NCBI GenBank assembly: GCA_031216445.1
Contig: CM062210.1
Span: 18,683,501-18,747,500, forward strand
DNA from: Lateolabrax maculatus
Taxonomy: Eukaryota; Chordata; Actinopteri; Acropomatiformes; Lateolabracidae
Reading direction: 5' to 3'
Length of the DNA stretch: 64,000 nucleotides
In this document: positions 23,352-35,325 of the stretch, piece after piece
How positions within the stretch are numbered: position 1 is the first letter of the stretch
How the letters are laid out: each line of letters starts with the position of its first letter
Translations under genes and position numbers: made by a program
Notes under the pieces: model-generated
The model's input: the letters and a program-made list of their open reading frames with translations, nothing else
Told to the model about the DNA's origin: nothing
Databases searched by the model: none

Positions 23352-24759
23352 GAAAACACAATATACAGTATGCATGCACACCTAGGTACCTGCTGTACTG
23401 GAGAGAAAAAATAAAAATAAACATTTGTGGGTGCTAAAATAATTTTAGTTTATACTTGTGGTCAGTACAACACAAATGATATCATAGGTTGCTGTTTTAC
23501 CTCTTGAGTTTAAAATACGTGTGTGTGTGTTTGTGTGTTTGTGTGTATAGTGCCAATGTCTATGAATAATTGGCTTCTTTCTTGACTGGCTCTTCCTGCT
23601 GCCTCCTTCAGTGTTGTTCCGAACTTTCTGTCCTCTCTCTCTTCCTATTGTTATCCCATAATGTTTGAGTGCTGTGTCCCTTTTTTCCCATCACCACTGC
23701 GCCTACAATACCTGTCTTTTCTATGAACGGTCAAAGTAACTGTTTGTGGGGGGGGGTGCATTGGTAAGGTAAAGCCAGCTGGAACTGTAATATCACTTAA
23801 TTAGTCAAAAGGTCTCTCTCTCTCTCTGTCTCTCTCTCTCCCTCTTTCTCTGTGTGAAGTGCTCCAGACACACTCTCTCTACCTCTCAGACCCTGTAATT
23901 AGGCCTTTCTGTCCGACAGCTGCTGCAGCACACACACACATACACACACCTTTTATAAGTACTATTTCTTCTGATGTTCCTTCTTTTCTCTTTTCTTTCT
24001 GATTACATTGCTTGATGTCTGCTTCTTCATTCTTCCTGTCATATCCTTTTTTCAGTCATCGATGGAAATACAATTAAATTAAACACTGATCTCATAATTA
24101 TGGCATCGTTTTGTAATTTAGAGCTAGTTTACTCATAATTTTGAAATACAAAGTCTGCGCAGTCATGATTATGGAAAAATGTTCCTAAATGAATGTAGTG
24201 TGCTTCCATACCTTCCTTCAGATTTTTTTTTTTTTTAATTGGCAGCCCTGCTCTTGATTTTTTTTTCTTGCTTCCGTTCTTCCTTGCTTGATGATCTAAA
24301 GTGCCTTAATTTCATTGCAAACTGAATTACACAATATTAAATCTCCACAAGAAAATTTTGCACATTGGCAGTCTGAAATGGCAATTGAAAGTCACTTTTT
24401 GAACTTTAAAGCCTTCTCATCCTTAATGCAACTTTTGTTAAAAATCTAATCTCCTTTTCTATCTCTCCCCTGTGGTTTTCTTTTTTCTGAAAATCATGCA
24501 TCCCCATATTTATAAACGAGAGGTTCTACTTCTTTGCATTTCAAGTAAATAAAGCACTTCTTAATTAAAAAAAATGTCCCCTTCATAGGGCATAGCTCCA
24601 TTAAGGAAATGTTGTGAATGCATCTCTGCTGTGTAATAAATTGTGATGTCATTAAGACAAAATGTTTTTTCTTCTCCATTTAAAAACAAAAAAATTATCA
24701 GATTTTATGGAAAACACTTTATCAAACATAAGCTAATCAACTCTCTCTCTGTGTCCCAC
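23352..24759. other. Non-coding DNA with short simple repeats
   Basis: A (GT)n-like stretch lies at 23520-23548, a G9 run at about 23749, a (CT)n tract at 23813-23842, a short (CA)n at 23931-23949 and a T13 run at 24225. No gene or transposon boundary recognised. Confidence 0.6.
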
Positions 24760-24771
24760 TCACACACACAG

Positions 24772-24799
<28 letters not shown>
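24760..24799 (+). repeat. (CA)n microsatellite
   Basis: About 20 CA units with a single GA interruption near 24771. Confidence 0.95.
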
Positions 24800-24802
<3 letters not shown>

Positions 24803-27800
24803 TGGCTGCTTGCTCCTCCTCCGTCTGTTGGTCACCCAATGTCACCTGGTTACTTCTTATTCTATTTTAGACTGCACTTTAACCTAATACACACACAAAT
24901 ACAAATACACGGGTCTCTACTCTAGAAGGAGAAATTATACACACTCTGGCTACATGTCACTGACCCTGGGTCTGGAGTTATGATGTTTATTCTGTCTCAC
25001 ACTCATCATATGACACACCTCATTTGGAATATACACACTGTCACTTTGACAAATAATTCCATCCCCGTCCATGGCAGCCATTACTGCCTGGCTTCCCCAA
25101 ACAACTGAACTTAGTGCTGTAACAATCGGCTTTTTGGCAGTGCACCTGTAGAGTTGTTACTACATACTAGTAAACTAAATGCCTGTTGTTTTTACTTTCC
25201 CAATAAACTTTAAAGGATCAGGTGGTGCTTCAAATCACTTCAATCCCTCATGCCAGTAGACTATTGATTATATTTGCTGTTCTTCATATATCTAAGTACA
25301 TAATTTGTGTCTTTTACAAATTATGGTCTGTAGCATGTAATTATAATCAGCATTGCAGTAAGGAAATCAGCATAATTTTATCCTCTATACATCACTATTG
25401 TCTCTTCTGGACTGCTCGCTCTATAACAAAGGACAGAGTTACATCCATTTCTGCGAGTTGGTGTTGTAAATTGCATTGTGGAATAAAAAGAATCTGTCTT
25501 TACCTCCCGCATTAAGTGAGTTGAATAATATTTGTGAAACCAAGGGGAAGCATGTCCAGAAAAGTAAACCCTAGTCTACATTCTCATTTGTATGGACCCA
25601 GGGTATTTGACCCTCAGTAAAAGATATGGGCCGGTCTCATCTGAGTTATCTGCAACGAAGCAAATGTACCAGCAGGAATCATAAAGGTTTTTTTGGGACA
25701 TTTTATGACAAACTCTCCTCAGTTTGCCATTAATTTTCAGCAAGGCAAAGTGTTGTCGGACATCAGATCACTTTTTATTTGTGTATGCCTCACAGTGCAC
25801 AGCTAACACGTCGCCACTACTGAAGCAGATTGTGATGACCCATCAAAGGAGTTTTTTAACTGCAGTACTAAAAACAGGTTTGTCAGGATTAACTCTCCCT
25901 GTGCCCATTCTGCTCTGCCAAACAGGAGCATGCTTGTGAAGATAACAACAGTTTTTCAGACAGAAGTAGAAGACAGTTGATTATGCTGCTATAATTTTTT
26001 AGTACTGAAGCAATACAGTTAGACGGATGTGAGTAGTTGTGGAAAATATAATTTTGTTGCTGTCTAATGAAAAAAGTGTCAACACTCTTGCCTATTCTGT
26101 CCTGTCAACAGGTTGTGTTTAGAGTATGAAAGGAATAGACAACTATAAATTATTGATATAATTATAGAAGATATGAACTGTGATTAGTATGCTCAATTAG
26201 TCTGAAGAGAAAAACACATTAGATTAAAAAAATTAAAATTAATTTATATAAGCACAATTGTACTGTCCAAAATTTGAATAATTGATTCCCAGGTCACCAA
26301 AAACAAAACAAAACAAAAAAAAAAAACAGTATTTTGTATAAACAATAATATAACTCAAGCAGTTTAGATCAGACTCTTTGCTATGACACTTGAAATTTAG
26401 CTAAGGTTCCTCCCATTTCACTGTTCGGACATGATTTGGAAAGGTACACGCCAGTCTATATAAGATTTAAAATGCACTGTATATTCATGAGGCTGGTGTT
26501 TATTAGCTTCTACAGTTGGCAGGAGAGGCACTCACACTTACAGGCCCCTGGATATTCATAGAACTGTGTGTTTTGGTGTGTGTCCTGCCCTCCTCAGTTT
26601 CCATCTGATGCAAGCACGTCTAGCGGTGCGCTAATCCTGCTCTCATGCTCTTGTTCGACTAGCGGCAAGCTCCGAGGATCAGAGGGGAAATACTCGATCA
26701 ATCTTCCTGCCTGCTGGACCACGTGAGAGGTCAGCCATGTCACACCTCATGGTGGCTGCAGCATACATAATCTCACACATGCACACGCGCATAGATGAGG
26801 AATGTGTGCATATGTGAATGAGAACCACGTAAATGTAAAACACAAGCTCACGCACACACACATCTCTTCGAAGCTTACACAGAGAACACACACACTTCAT
26901 TACACCCTCAATCCTTAATGTAGCCTACCAAAACTGATCAGTCTAATAGGTCAAACCATGAATCAAACCTTTAATTAAGACTTTCCACAGCCTTTGGTCC
27001 TGCACTTTAATTGTCTGCACCTCCATAAAATTAGCAGCGAATAGACACCTGTGTCAAGGGTGTGACTTTTCTCCAAAGTTTACATTACTTGAAGACTTAA
27101 CTCAGATTCATTTGTATTTTACAAATGTACCTGTTGCTGTGTTTTGGTTTAACGGTCACACCCCTCCACGTGCTCTACTAACTAGGATCAAACACTTTCC
27201 CACCTTTTTCTTTCCTCTCATTAATCCTGGCAAGGGCCAGCTCTCTGGCACTAGTTTAAGAAATGACAGAGAAAGATAACAGAACAGACAGAAAGAGAGA
27301 ACAACACACTCATACACAGTGTGTATGTGACTGTTGACCTTGGCTTGGCATAGTGTGTTCTGGTTAAGCAGTGTAATGATGAGGCTCCGTGTTGACATGG
27401 TGGAAATGACATTAGGATCAGGGCACCTGAGGCCCCATGCACCATGGGGACTGTGTTTAGATTTGATTATGGTGTGCACATTCAAACACGTACTCACACA
27501 GACATGAACTCACATTTGTGCATGCAGCCAAATAAGAGATGGAGTGAGAGAAAGTGACTTTTGTATATAAACACTCCTATTCACAGACTGCTAATGGCAG
27601 CCATCGCAGAGGTGATGAAATTGTATGATAGTGTGTCTATGTGTGTGTGTGCAATACAGCAACCAGATGTTCCTGTAAGTTTGGTATATCTGTGTACATC
27701 CACGTGTGTGTAGAGCTACTGTCAGCCCACCAAGCTTTGTACAGCCAGCATTTATCCAGCTGTGGCAGATCGTCAGCCAGCATCTGCTAATGGCAGGCCT

Positions 27801-28089
27801 GGTTATAATTAGGAAAGCCATTAACACTCCTTCATTATTCAATTGATTTGAATTTATGTCCCTTTCTGTGCTCTCTCACTCTCACTCCCCCTCTTTCTCT
27901 CTTTTGCAGTCTAGCCTAATCTTTCTAGCTCACTTTCTGTCTTGTTTGCATGTTTAACAAACAACTGTGTCGGTTGTTGCTCAGTGGCCTACCAGCGGAA
28001 TACAGTGTTTGTATGTGACAGCAAACAGATGTGAATGTGTTTATAGTGTGGATGTGAAGCAGGTTGCTACTGGAAAAGAGCAGGCATGT
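24800..28089. other. Non-coding DNA, nothing recognised
   Basis: Ordinary sequence with an A-rich tract at about 26300-26330. None of the open frames (for example 25222-25515 plus, 27156-27497 minus) carries a recognisable domain, and several overlap frames of equal length on the same or opposite strand. No RNA gene seen. Confidence 0.55.
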
Positions 28090-28230
28090 TTAGACACCCT
28101 TGTCTGGAGGAATACATTTTAAAATGAAAGAAAATTCTTCATCTGCTCCGGTTTTTCTTAGGTAATATTCAGGAGTCTCTGGGTGGCTCATTTTGATGAG
28201 CCTGATGGGAGCAGTATTTTGCACATTTTC
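28090..28230 (-). CDS. Candidate terminal exon or LINE-derived tail (unproven)
   Basis: Just downstream of the L1 relic, the minus strand stays open from an AG acceptor-like site (TTACAG ending at 28231) to a TAA at 28092-28090. It encodes about 46 residues including RLIKMSHPETPEYYLRKTG and DEEFSFILK. The composition is more protein-like than that of neighbouring frames. The acceptor lacks a good pyrimidine tract. It could be a 3' exon, the start of another LINE ORF, or chance. I do not recognise the protein. Confidence 0.18.
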   Translation of the reverse strand, partial: ENVQNTAPIRLIKMSHPETPEYYLRKTGADEEFSFILKCIPPDKGV

Positions 28231-28394
28231 CTGTAATTTTCTTATATCCAGCTGATATAACACATATACACATTTATACCATTCAAACCTGCAGGCACAT
28301 ACACATTGTGACCAAAAACATTCTATATGAAAGACATACATAAATAAATGAAAAGATATAAGAAAGTCATAGAATAGAATGGGTTTCTCAAAAA

Positions 28395-29178
28395 AAAAAA
28401 CGATATAAAAGGGCTGCACACTATCAAATGTATTCACTGACTTTTGAGTGGAGTGACTAATTATTTCAAGTTTCAAACATAGCATAATGTCTCTGATCCA
28501 GGGGGCATCTCTCCATTTCAGTACTATAGCTTGTCGTGCCAGAAGGAGGTGATGCTACCATACATTATTGGTTTTGGATAGAACCAATCCTTTTGGAATG
28601 ATTTTTATATTGTATTTAATAATGAAATTGGGCTGTAAGAGGTGCAGTCCAAGGGGTCTTTATCCTTTTTAAATGAGAGAGATGCATGCTTGGTTGAACG
28701 AAGAGGTGAGTCAGCCAGTTTCAAAGGATTCAGCAAAGACAGATACTAAAAAAGGGGGCATTTGGTTAGAATATTTTTTAAAGACATCTGAGAAGAATCC
28801 GTCAGGGCCTGGAGACTTAGCAGATTGCATAGAAGATATGGCAGCTACAATCTTCTCCTGGGTAATAGGTGTCTTGAGGTCAGCTCGCAAATCACCGGGA
28901 ATGGAAGGGATCTCCAAACTATCAAAAATGTTTTTAATAATATTGCTATTTACAGTACTGTGAGAGATGTATAACTTTAAATAAACAGCTTTGAATTCAT
29001 TATTGATACATTTCTAGGCCGAGGTTATTTCACCATTTGCTGTACAAATCCGCAGGATAAATTATTATTATATCTATATTTATTATTCTTATATATATAT
29101 GTATATATATATATATACATATATATTATTTTCATTCTTCTTCTTCTTCTTTTGTTGGTGTTGTTGTTGTTGTTGTTG

Positions 29179-29225
<47 letters not shown>

Positions 29226-29715
29226 ACCACGCAACTGATAAGTCACTGTGTTCATAGTATGTAACCTTACTCCTAAATATTGACTTTCAATTTGTTTAGG
29301 AGAGAAAAGGTCTAGCCTTAAGCTTTTGTATAAGTCTGGTGAGGGAAAATTTACATACATCTAAACTTAAAATTTGATTTTAAATGTCAATTTGTTTCTG
29401 CCTTGAGCATTTCTTTTTGAATGCAACACAATAAATAATTACTCCTCTTAGGTATGCTTTCATAGCCTCCCATATGGTTTTCCTGGAGATTTCTCCTGTT
29501 ACTTTAGTGCTTAAAAAGAAATCAATCTGAGCGGAAATGTGAGCAAGAAAGTTCTCATCATTTTATAAAAGTGGGTCTTACCTCCAGTGCCCAAATTTTT
29601 GTTTGGGAGAACTGGTTAAAGAACAAGAGGTGAATGGTCCGAGATATCGGTCCTTAGATAGGCACGTGATCTCAAGTTAGGGAGAAAACTATGGAAAAGT
29701 AGTCTATGTCCTCCC
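28395..29715 (-). mobile_element. L1-type LINE relic (endonuclease end, linker, RT start, C-terminus)
   Basis: Reading on the minus strand from high to low coordinate, broken ORF2 pieces appear in the order expected for a fish L1. These are an endonuclease SDH motif (DISDHSPLVL at 29651-29617), the linker (KTIWEAMKAYLRGVIIY, about 29490-29425), then INNEFKAVYLKLYIS (about 29005-28960), TPITQEKIVAAISSM, the KSPGPDGF motif (28821-28797), KKDKDPLDCTSYSPISLL (28673-28624), and finally a C-terminal piece ARQAIVLKWRDAPWIRDIM (28542-28481). The middle of the reverse transcriptase is deleted between about 28620 and 28560. Several stops and frameshifts make it inactive. Microsatellites interrupt it at 29135-29224. 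The 5' end is missing and the 3' end is uncertain. Confidence 0.85.
29090..29224 (+). repeat. Compound microsatellite (TA)n, (TTC)n, (TTG)n, (TTA)n
   Basis: (TA)n with CA interruptions at about 29090-29127, then TTC units (29135-29152), TTG units (29153-29182) and about 14 TTA units (29183-29224). It sits inside the L1 relic and separates the linker part from the RT part. On the minus strand it produces a poly-Asn run that is not protein. Confidence 0.95.
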
Positions 29716-29724
29716 TGTACTTTT

Positions 29725-30110
29725 TCATGCTGTCCTTCCTCTCTGTTTGTCTCTTTACCTTTTTATGCAGGTCTTATTTTCTGTTCCTGTGTTCCCGTCT
29801 CTCCTTGACTCTTTACCTCATTCCTTCCTCTCATTCTTCCATAATTCCACCTCCTTTTCCCCTTGTTATCTCCTGATTTCTGCCCCCTGTCCTTCATACA
29901 AAGCTGTTTCTCTCCTTCCTTCTTCATCTCCACCCTTTTTTTCTTTGCTCTCCACCTCTTCTCTCCCTCACTGTTCTTTTCAATCTTTCTTGCTCATATT
30001 TTTTTTAGCTCTTGCACTCTTCCACTCCGACTCTCTTTAACTTTTCCCCTCTCACAGCCTTTCTTGTTCTGTCCCTCTTGTCCCATTTTCTTCCGTCTTC
30101 CGTCTCCTAA
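29725..30110 (+). repeat. Long pyrimidine-rich tract
   Basis: Nearly 400 bp with few purines on the plus strand (CTTCCT, CTCTCC and TTTTCTT words). It yields Ser/Phe/Leu/Pro-rich openings in two overlapping frames (29747-30040, 29863-30159), which I reject as genes. Confidence 0.75.
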
Positions 30111-30129
30111 TGTAAACCCCTGGCTGTTT

Positions 30130-30330
30130 CCAATTAGTTCATTATTTTGCCTGGAATGATTCATTTATTGACTGAATGCACTATGCGTGTACGAGCCTCC
30201 AGGCCACCAGTTTAATTGATGGTAATGAATGCTGTGTTGTTGTAAATGAAGCAACAAGCAGCTGATAGGCAACATTTTATTGCACTCTCGTGCTTTGGAT
30301 CTATCTGGCCTCTCACTCGCTCTCCCTCTT
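30130..30330. promoter_or_regulatory. Candidate conserved non-coding element
   Basis: A repeat-free block with homeobox-like cores (CAGTTTAATTGATGGTAATG and ATTTATTGACTGAATG) and CAGCTG E-box-like words, next to low-complexity DNA. The composition is typical of vertebrate developmental enhancers, but conservation cannot be seen from one sequence. Confidence 0.25.
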
Positions 30331-31815
30331 CTTCTGAACCTCGTCTGAAGCTCCCTCATATCCCTTCCCTTCATTTCTGGCCTATTCAATTCTTATTATG
30401 TTATTATCTGCCTTCTTTTTTTTTCATATTGTGCCCATTGCTTACATGGTGGTAATTAATCTTAAAAAAATGTATTCTGTGTTGTTGCCATCATTTCTGT
30501 GTCTACATAACCATGAATAAATTATTTATTTTCTTAAGACCCCTCTCTAGCAAATCAAGCCACAGCTTCTTATTTTCAGGTGATAATACACTAATGAAAA
30601 CTTAATGAGAGTATTATATTCCATTTTTGCTAATAGAGCCCCCTAAATCTTTAACTCCACTATGGGTTTGACATTACATCAAATCAGGCTAACAAGTATG
30701 ATTTCCCACTCAATTGACTCTTCCCACTTCCATCTCTTGTGTCTACATGACCAGGTTAAGGCTGCCAAACTGCTCCAGCAGAAACAAGTGAGATTTCATT
30801 TAAACCACTGACAGGCATTTCTCAGTGAGATTTCCCCTTTGAAGTCTGTAGGTCCCCAATCAAAGCAGCTGCTGGCAGAAAGGTCACTGCAATATGTTGT
30901 GTCAATAGAATCAATAGATGATGTGCCAATTCAGTGGATAATTCTTTTTGCCTTGTTGCTGTACTGAGAGCGCAGCATTGTGCAGTAGTAATCGGGACAG
31001 TTTTTAATTCACGGTTACAGCCATGGTAATGATGTTAACTGATGTATCTTGGAACAGAGGAAATGAGATTGCATTGTGGACGGCTAGATAAGGGTCCATT
31101 CAGAAGGGTTTAATCTCACCTTCTTAATCAGAGGCCTCTGGTGGAGCCCCGTCTGGCTTGGATGGGTCCTGAACAGACTCACAGCTGTAGTTCTGAGTCA
31201 GTATAGGCTGGGCTAATCGTGGGTTTACACTGTAGCTCTGTTTTACATGGTTACATCTTGATAATGTGGGCCAGATACTGGATACTTGATTGGTTTTCTG
31301 GTGCCAACAGGCTTATTTTTACAATGCATGCAGACACTGTATCTGCAGACATTGGTCAGAGATTATCGAGCACAAGCACAGATTCTATAGACACATGGTG
31401 CTATATATTGTAGACCTAATTACTTAGCAGCTTTTAGCAGACCATCTCCTCCCATAGGCTGCCTAGTTGATCTGTACGTTTCATCTCTTCTAAAGAGAGT
31501 ACAGTAATATTAGGCTGCTTGGCCTACTAGTTACAACTAAATTGTTAGCAAACATACATATCTTATCCTTATTTAAACTTTTTTAGGAACCCTTGTAAGA
31601 AAGTGATGCCTATTTGTAAACCCTAGATTAAAGATTTTTCCCTGTTAATTGTTAATATGATTTTCATAAAGTTAACCCTACAGGTTTTTAAATTACTGAC
31701 AAAAAACCTGTTGTTACCGAAAAGTCAAGACATAATAAAATAAATGTATTTTTAGAAATGTCTTTTTGCTTATGCCAGAAACCATCTCACAGTTCTAACC
31801 CCTACTGTTGGTTGA
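30331..31815. other. Non-coding DNA, nothing recognised
   Basis: Contains TAATTAAT-type AT cores (about 30450) and a non-repetitive stretch at 30880-31200. No gene, RNA or transposon recognised. Confidence 0.5.
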
Positions 31816-32017
31816 AGGTACCCTGTGGAGTTTTTGACCTCTGGAAACACTATGGAGCTGTTTATTTATGAGCGGGTCCCAGTTTTGTTTGTCTCGTGTA
31901 TGCACACGAGGATGTTGGTTGACACAATACACAGCCCATGGTTTTCCTCTGACCTACAGGTGGAGGTAATGTGCCAAGATACATAACAAAGAAGGAGACC
32001 ACACGCTAGACAACATG

Positions 32018-32020
<3 letters not shown>
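31816..32020 (+). mobile_element. Fragment of a teleost interspersed repeat
   Basis: The segment starts GGTACCCTGTGGAGTTTTTG and contains AGCGGGTCCCAGTTTTGTTT, GCACACGAGGATGTTGGTTG and AGGTGGAGGTAATGTGCCAA, ending ACACGCTAGACAACATG next to an AAT tract. I recall this order from a repeat frequent in perch-like fish. It is non-coding. A simple-repeat tail on the 3' side would suit a retroposed element, but I cannot prove the class. Confidence 0.5.

Positions 32021-32060
<40 letters not shown>
32021..32060 (+). repeat. (AAT)n microsatellite
   Basis: About 13 AAT units, ending before CGTAATAAT. It abuts the repeat fragment and may be its tail. Confidence 0.95.
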
Positions 32061-33463
32061 CGTAATAATTTCACTTTTTCCTAATTTGTAAAGTCATATC
32101 TTGCTTAATAAATTATAGTTAACTTGCAAATTGTGTTTTTGTTACACCTTAACAATGCCTCATAGCAGGAATTAAGAATTAAGTTTTACAGTCACTGTTG
32201 CCATAGCTGCATATGGATAAAGTATTAAGACATAAAAAAAAAAAGAATCCTTTTAAACCATGAACAGGTCTGTGAGCTGGGTTGGGCTGTGTGGGCTGGG
32301 TATCAGGTCATTCAAAAACAGATAGGATGTGTATAAACATGCATTTGTGTGTTTTGTCTAGTGATTATGCTGATATACTGGTGTGACTGACTTTGTTATT
32401 GATGACATTAGGCTTGCATTTAATATGGCGTCCACCAGAGCTCAATAGACACACTGCTTAATTAATAGGATGCAGAGCCACTCCATTCATTCTTAATGCC
32501 ATATTTCCAATAGATATCTGGTTAATAGCTCCACAGTGCAGGCCAGAGGGTGGGGGTTTATGTGCCAGGAGTAATCCATCAATGACCCTGGAAAGCCTCA
32601 CTCAGCAACAGGAATAATGTTCTTTGACTTGGACGCCACAAGTTTTCAAAATGTCTCTTTTTTTGTTTGTTTTAATGTCTCATCTGCTTTATTTTCTCAG
32701 TCATCCCTTCTCTCACTTTCTCTCTTCCTCTGTCACGCTGTCTGGTCTACCCTTGTGGGAATTTTGCATTCAACTTTATCTATACACACACACACACACA
32801 CACAAGTTTATTCTATTTCTCTCCCTCACACTCAACACATGCCATCACAGACATGTAGGTACACCCTCTATGTACTGTATGCCCACATACACTCATATTA
32901 CCAGATAAGAATGACAAAGGCCCTTGCCTTCCAGTCTGTCATCTATCTGTCACCAGCAGTCTGCTGTGGTTTCATACCTTTGTAATAACCACAAACTGAT
33001 ACTGTGACAAGCTCTAAATCTGGCCCTTTTTAATTCATGGGTACAGAACCATCAGCAGCAGGCAACAGCAGACCAAGGACTTATCAAGTGTTGTTTGTCT
33101 GCGTGAAAAACAGCTGACTTAGCAGTTCTATAGGTATATATTGTGTGCATTATGAGCTTGTTATTTAACACCGTTGCTTGTTATTTAATCAGCCGCTTCT
33201 CCAAGATGGCTGGCTCAGATGATGTGGAAGCTGGATTGTACTGCCCTGCACAAGTTAGGACGAGCCTTTATTTAATGGGAATATGGGATGAGATCATCGA
33301 TTTCAGTCATCTCTTCTACCTGTCAGCTGTTGATTAAGATGTGGTTCAATAAATAACACTCAATAAAATATTGATGACCCATTGTATCCCAAAAACTCAG
33401 TCTATTCTTTTAGATAGTAAGTGGTGCAAACACTGCAATATTGCAAGTTTTTCCGTCCTTCAG
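32061..33463. other. Non-coding DNA with one (CA)n tract
   Basis: (CA)n lies at 32783-32804 within a pyrimidine-rich stretch. The frames at 32617-32985 are microsatellite-driven. 32395-32600 is repeat-free with TTAATTAATAGG-type cores. No gene recognised. Confidence 0.55.
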
Positions 33464-33618
33464 GTGGCAACAGTGTCAGTCATTTTTGGCGTTTCACACC
33501 CCCTCCCTCTTCTCACTGTTGGCCTCTCCAGCTGTTGTGATGTTTGCTGCAACTTTAATAAGATCCAGAGGGAAGAAGATCAAGGGCAGAAAAGCTCATC
33601 TGTAGAAAGAGATGGGGT
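33464..33618 (+). CDS. Candidate internal exon (unproven)
   Basis: A 155-nt plus-strand segment sits between a good acceptor (GTTTTTCCGTCCTTCAG ending at 33463) and an excellent donor (GGT followed by GTAAGTAC from 33619). It is open in the frame beginning with GTG at 33464 and ends ...SSSVERDGV. A second acceptor-like CTCTCCAG lies inside at about 33523-33530. I recognise no protein family in any frame, and the segment includes a low-complexity CCCCCTCCC run. Listed only for its splice-site quality. Confidence 0.2.
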
Positions 33619-33680
33619 GTAAGTACTTATATGTGTTTGTTAGTGTTTGACAGTATGTGCCTTATCATTTTACAGATAAA

Positions 33681-33694
33681 ATCTCTCTCTCTCA

Positions 33695-33729
<35 letters not shown>

Positions 33730-33742
33730 ACACACACACACA
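33681..33742 (+). repeat. (TC)n-(AC)n compound microsatellite
   Basis: About 24 TC units with single interruptions, then about seven AC units. Confidence 0.95.
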
Positions 33743-34639
33743 AACATATCTTGAACCTAGTCTTTTTTGACAGGTAATTGACTCAGGAATTGAAGCAGTG
33801 TGTGTTTGTGTAGTGCCCTGGTTGACATTGGTTCTGAGCTAGGCTTTGGGTCCCATTGTGTCCCAGCGCCTGCTACTCCATCGCTCATCTTATCTTGTTG
33901 AATAACGGTGCATTCACGTCTTAACTGGCTGTCACCCTGAAACCCTGTTAATTGGCCATCAGGAAGATGAGAGCGGAGCGCACAGGAACGGTGATTACTT
34001 TTCACTGCACTTGGCGAGTTTTAATTGAACGGTCTCTAAATCTCTAAAAGTTGAAATTCTCCTGAAATCTGCTTTGTGGATTATATTAGTGTTGATTTGT
34101 GGTGTGTATGAAGTGGTAGCTGCCACAGCTTCTGTTGTCAGACAGCTTCTTTGAAAGCTCTTTGTGATACAGCTCATTATCCAAATGTGGGTGTGTTTTT
34201 TTTCCAGCCCGGCTCATCTTTGGACAATTTACAATGCTGTGCTGATGTTTTGCTGATACACTTGTAATGACTAAACGACTAAACAAAATTAGACAAATGC
34301 AGACAGGCAGGCACACAGATACAAAAAACATATCTTAAGAAGAAGAAATACACATACATCTAATTCTATTCTAAACGAAGCGTGGGAAATAAAAATGTCA
34401 ATGTGATGGAAAGTGTGATCATATTTGGCTCTCTCAAAGTCATTCAGCGGAAAGAACAAATCTTTCATTTTATCTATTTTATAACAGTCAACAGCTTAAC
34501 ATATTCGAGACTGATGTGGAAGACATCTAGTTTTTTCTACATGAGCTCTCTGTTGAATCCTCACTTTGTCTGACTGAGATATTCAAGGCAAAGTCTTTAC
34601 AATTGCACATAACTGATTATTCCTAGACAACTGAGAAAA
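33743..34639. other. Non-coding DNA, possible conserved block
   Basis: 33880-34110 is repeat-free with CCTGTTAATTGGCC and GTTTTAATTGAACGG cores. No coding frame has a recognisable domain. Confidence 0.5.
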
Positions 34640-35325
34640 CAGGGTGGTCCTTTTAAAAAGTCTTAAAATGTCCTTAAGTTCACATTTGCCAATTTAATGC
34701 CTTAAAAAGTCTGAAAATGTCTTAAATTTAATGACACTCCAGTGTCTGTGGGTTTACTTTCTCCGTAATTTGAATTATTTTTCAGGTGCTGCTGTTTAGC
34801 AGTTCATCTCCAGTGTTTCAGAGCAGGTCTCATTCGTGTCTTTGCACCCGACAACTTGAAGTAGTGATTCACATTGCGCGTTCCCGGCCATAAGAGATTG
34901 ATATATTTATAAAAAAATTATTTACGCCTGTAAAAGGAAATTTACTGTGTTCACTGTCCTTTCCACGTGTGAGAACAATATGAAAACATCTTCAGACTGG
35001 CTGTGTTTGATTGTGTGGTTCCATTGCACTCATTGCAGTGTTTTTTGTGGGTTGGTTAGATTTTGATATGGAAACGAAGCATTGCATGATGGGAAATATA
35101 ACCATTATTTATCAGATAAAATGTTGATAATCTTTGTCAGCCTTAGTACAAAACGGTTTGTTCTGTATTAAATCCCTGCAGAGTCCCGTCCCCCCTATAT
35201 CCTCTGGTTGTGGTCATTTCACATTTGATGTTTATTTTTACAGCAAAATTGGCATTATTGGCAAACGGTGGCATTAAAAAGGCTTAAGTCTTAAATTTGA
35301 CTTCCTGATACATGTAGACACCCTG
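34640..35325. mobile_element. hAT-like non-autonomous DNA transposon (about 686 bp)
   Basis: Short inverted ends CAGGGTG (34640) and the reverse complement of CACCCTG (ending 35325) bound a region. Its two subterminal parts both carry AAAAAGTCTTAAA-type words in inverse arrangement (34658-34725; 35276-35300). I recall this family (ends CAGGGTGTCTAC, interior rich in TAAAAAGTCTTAAATTTG) as abundant in teleosts. The target duplication is not clean: flanks TGAGAAAA and GAAAAGAC share only part. No transposase is encoded. Confidence 0.65.

Noticed and set aside
29025..29360. Minus-strand frame with a long poly-Asn run
   Set aside because: The Asn run is the reverse of a (TTA)n/(TTG)n microsatellite inside the L1 relic.
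29747..30159. Two overlapping Ser/Phe/Leu-rich frames that could suggest a membrane protein
   Set aside because: Explained by the pyrimidine-rich tract, and both frames are equally open.
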